This document shows positions 44,700-46,041 of a stretch of 46,041 bases of DNA, one piece after another (position 1 is the first letter of the stretch; the number at the start of each line of letters is the position of its first letter). Under the pieces are notes generated by a model. The model searched no databases. It saw only the letters and a list, made by a program, of their open reading frames with translations, and was not told the DNA's origin. The stretch spans positions 1-46,041 of the forward strand of contig LUVW01000021.1 in the NCBI GenBank assembly GCA_001661515.1. The letters run 5' to 3'. The DNA comes from Capniomyces stellatus. Taxonomy: Eukaryota > Kickxellomycota > Harpellomycetes > Harpellales > Legeriomycetaceae. Both the position numbers and the translations under genes were made by a program.

Positions 44700-45926
44700 T
44701 TATTTATTTTCAGAGTACCAGCATTTTCCATTGAACTCTTCCATTGACTCTTTTGCATTGACTAATCTATAAATAAAGTCTCTTAGACGGCGTGGGAGAA
44801 ACGGAAACAGCGTGACGATCTTTGTGCTGAACGGGGTAAACAGCTCATTGGCCTCCTGACCCTCTATCAACCCAACAACACTTTCAGCAACAAATTCTGG
44901 TGTTACGTCAGGGATAAGCCACTGTGGTGTTTTAGCTCCACTAAACATTGTGGTTGAGATTCTTGCTGGGTAAACGTTTGATATCAATATTTCAGAACCT
45001 CCAGGTCTATTCGATTAGATTAGATTCGATTATATTAGATTCGATTATATTAGATTCCGTTTATTATGTTTCAATTAAATGAATCACAGGTTAGTTGTCA
45101 GTTCCACCATGTTTAAGCTAAACCCGATTCAGTTAGTCGGTTGCAACTTAGTACAAACTATTCATCTTCAGACATCAAACCATTTAAACTGCACTTACAC
45201 TAATTCCAAATCTTGCCGGAGTCCCTCAAAGAACCCATGTAGACCTGCTTTGGCTCCACAATAAGTAGCTGTCCGTGTCATAAGATAGTGTTTAGTCGGT
45301 GGGTTATTTGGTTAAATTACGAATGTTCTTATACATTCTGGTTCTAGAAAAAATATATAATAAAAACAAAAATACATTCGAGCCCAAAAAAATTGACTTG
45401 AATAAGCACAAACCTGATTTCGGACCTGATGAGAAAGATAAAACGCTGGCCATTGTGATCTACATTACGATTTATCAATTACACAACAAAGGGTACAACT
45501 AACACGGTTTGATATCACAGAATCCTGAAGTCGCCACCAGTACAATTATGTTCAAAATGAATCGGAAAAGCAAAAACAAAAAGCAGTTGTAGTGAATTTA
45601 CACAACATTTATACAACAAAAAACACGTATACATCTTACAATATGCCCTCTCTTCTTTTTTAGCATATATGGCAACACCAGATGGGTCGCATACATTGGA
45701 GAGTTGAAGTTGACTTTTGCGACTCTGTTTTTAAACACACAATACATTGCATTCAACCAATCAGTACTTTCAAATAAAACGTACACAACAACACAACAAC
45801 ACAACAACACAACAACACAACAACACAGACTACACCTCACCTTTCTATATCTTCGATGGAATTTTCAACAAAGTTTTTGGCAATAATAATCCCTGCGTTG
45901 TTGAATAGCACAGTTGGTGTGCCGAG
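44700..45926 (-). CDS. Short-chain dehydrogenase/reductase (SDR), 5' end missing
   Basis: Five minus-strand exons are visible: 45926-45841, 45724-45640, 45459-45414, 45268-45199 and 45006-44700, all in phase. They encode the C-terminal two thirds of a classical SDR. Visible motifs are LFNNAG (NNAG, first exon), VNFNSPMYATHLVLPYML with RGHI, then ITMASV with the catalytic Ser, TYCGAKAG (YxxxK) thirteen residues after that Ser, and ISNVYPARIST (the PG/PxxxxT-like nicotinamide-side motif). The TGxxxGxG Rossmann motif must lie in upstream exons beyond the right edge. The C-terminal PFLPRRLRDFIYRLV segment is like the membrane-associated retinol/17-beta-hydroxysteroid dehydrogenase group (SDR16C), so a lipid, sterol or retinoid-like alcohol substrate is likely but not shown. 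Confidence 0.92.
45008..45060. repeat. ATTAGATTCGATTAT-type repeat in an SDR intron
   Basis: Imperfect copies of a 15-base unit (GATTAGATTCGATTATATTA) fill the first part of the intron 45198-45007 on the minus strand, right next to the 3' splice site. Confidence 0.85.
45784..45827. repeat. (ACAACAAC)n octanucleotide repeat in an SDR intron
   Basis: About five copies of AACAACAC lie inside the intron 45840-45725. Confidence 0.9.
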
Positions 45927-46041
45927 CTAAAGTAAAGTATGCAAACAACATCTTATAAACTGTGTAAATGAATAAACACCAAACATATATCATGTAATTG
46001 CTGTGCATTCTTTTTTTTTTTGGGGGGGGGGGGGGATTTTT
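45927..46041. repeat. Partial SDR intron ending in T- and G-homopolymers at the contig edge
   Basis: The sequence upstream of the first visible SDR exon is intronic (it ends CTTTAG before the exon on the minus strand). It runs into 11 T (46011-46021) and then 14 G (46022-46035), where the window ends six bases later. Confidence 0.8.

Overview
The window reads as a nuclear contig from a fungus. The genes have short spliceosomal introns (about 75 to 260 nt, GT..AG), the intergenic DNA is very AT-rich, and there is a eukaryotic tRNA-Lys and a secreted LysM/GH18 chitinase. NDUFAF7 implies that respiratory complex I is retained, which argues against Saccharomyces-type and fission yeasts and against microsporidia. 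A SCAI-family gene plus extremely inflated low-complexity proteins suggest an early-diverging (zygomycete-grade, perhaps Kickxellomycotina/Harpellales) fungus. That placement is an inference, not something the sequence proves. Both ends are in repeats: (TAGTG)25 on the left and a poly-G tract on the right, so the contig probably stops where assembly failed.

Layout, left to right. 991-5160 (-): four-exon SCAI-family protein. 5749-8355 (+): seven-exon NDUFAF7, divergent from SCAI, with a poly-G tract in intron 3. 8356-10304: mostly non-coding, with one weak small ORF and some coding-like fragments. 10305-26072 (-): a giant IML1/DEPDC5 (GATOR1) gene, about 5,215 aa from two exons, one of them 14.6 kb. 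27038-28095 (-): four-exon PRP38 splicing factor, whose exons are too short to stand out as ORFs. 28545-30064 (-): two-exon unrecognised Asn/Ser-rich protein. 30065-33991: intergenic, with tRNA-Lys(CTT) at 32166-32238 (-). 33992-34720 (+): mitochondrial ribosomal protein uL16m. 35710-39550 (+): five-exon transportin-3/Mtr10 importin. 39778-41468 (+): three-exon ZC3HC1/Rsm1-like C3HC zinc-finger protein, with a poly-C tract and sequence gap in intron 2. 42421-44337 (+): chitinase with signal peptide, four LysM modules and GH18. 44700-45926 (-): last five exons of a short-chain dehydrogenase whose 5' end lies outside the window.

The genes are housekeeping and unrelated to one another: mitochondrial function (NDUFAF7, uL16m), TORC1 nutrient signalling (IML1), splicing and nuclear transport (PRP38, transportin-3, ZC3HC1-like), cell wall/chitin (chitinase) and lipid or steroid redox (SDR). 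I see no operon-like system, CRISPR array or intact transposon. The most interesting signals are: (i) a strand-composition gradient in the long genes, where the sense strand is G-rich over C at the 5' end and C-rich over G at the 3' end; (ii) the threefold expansion of IML1 by disordered, repeat-coded insertions; (iii) long G/C homopolymers in introns; (iv) coding-like fragments in two gene-poor stretches that I could not assemble into genes.
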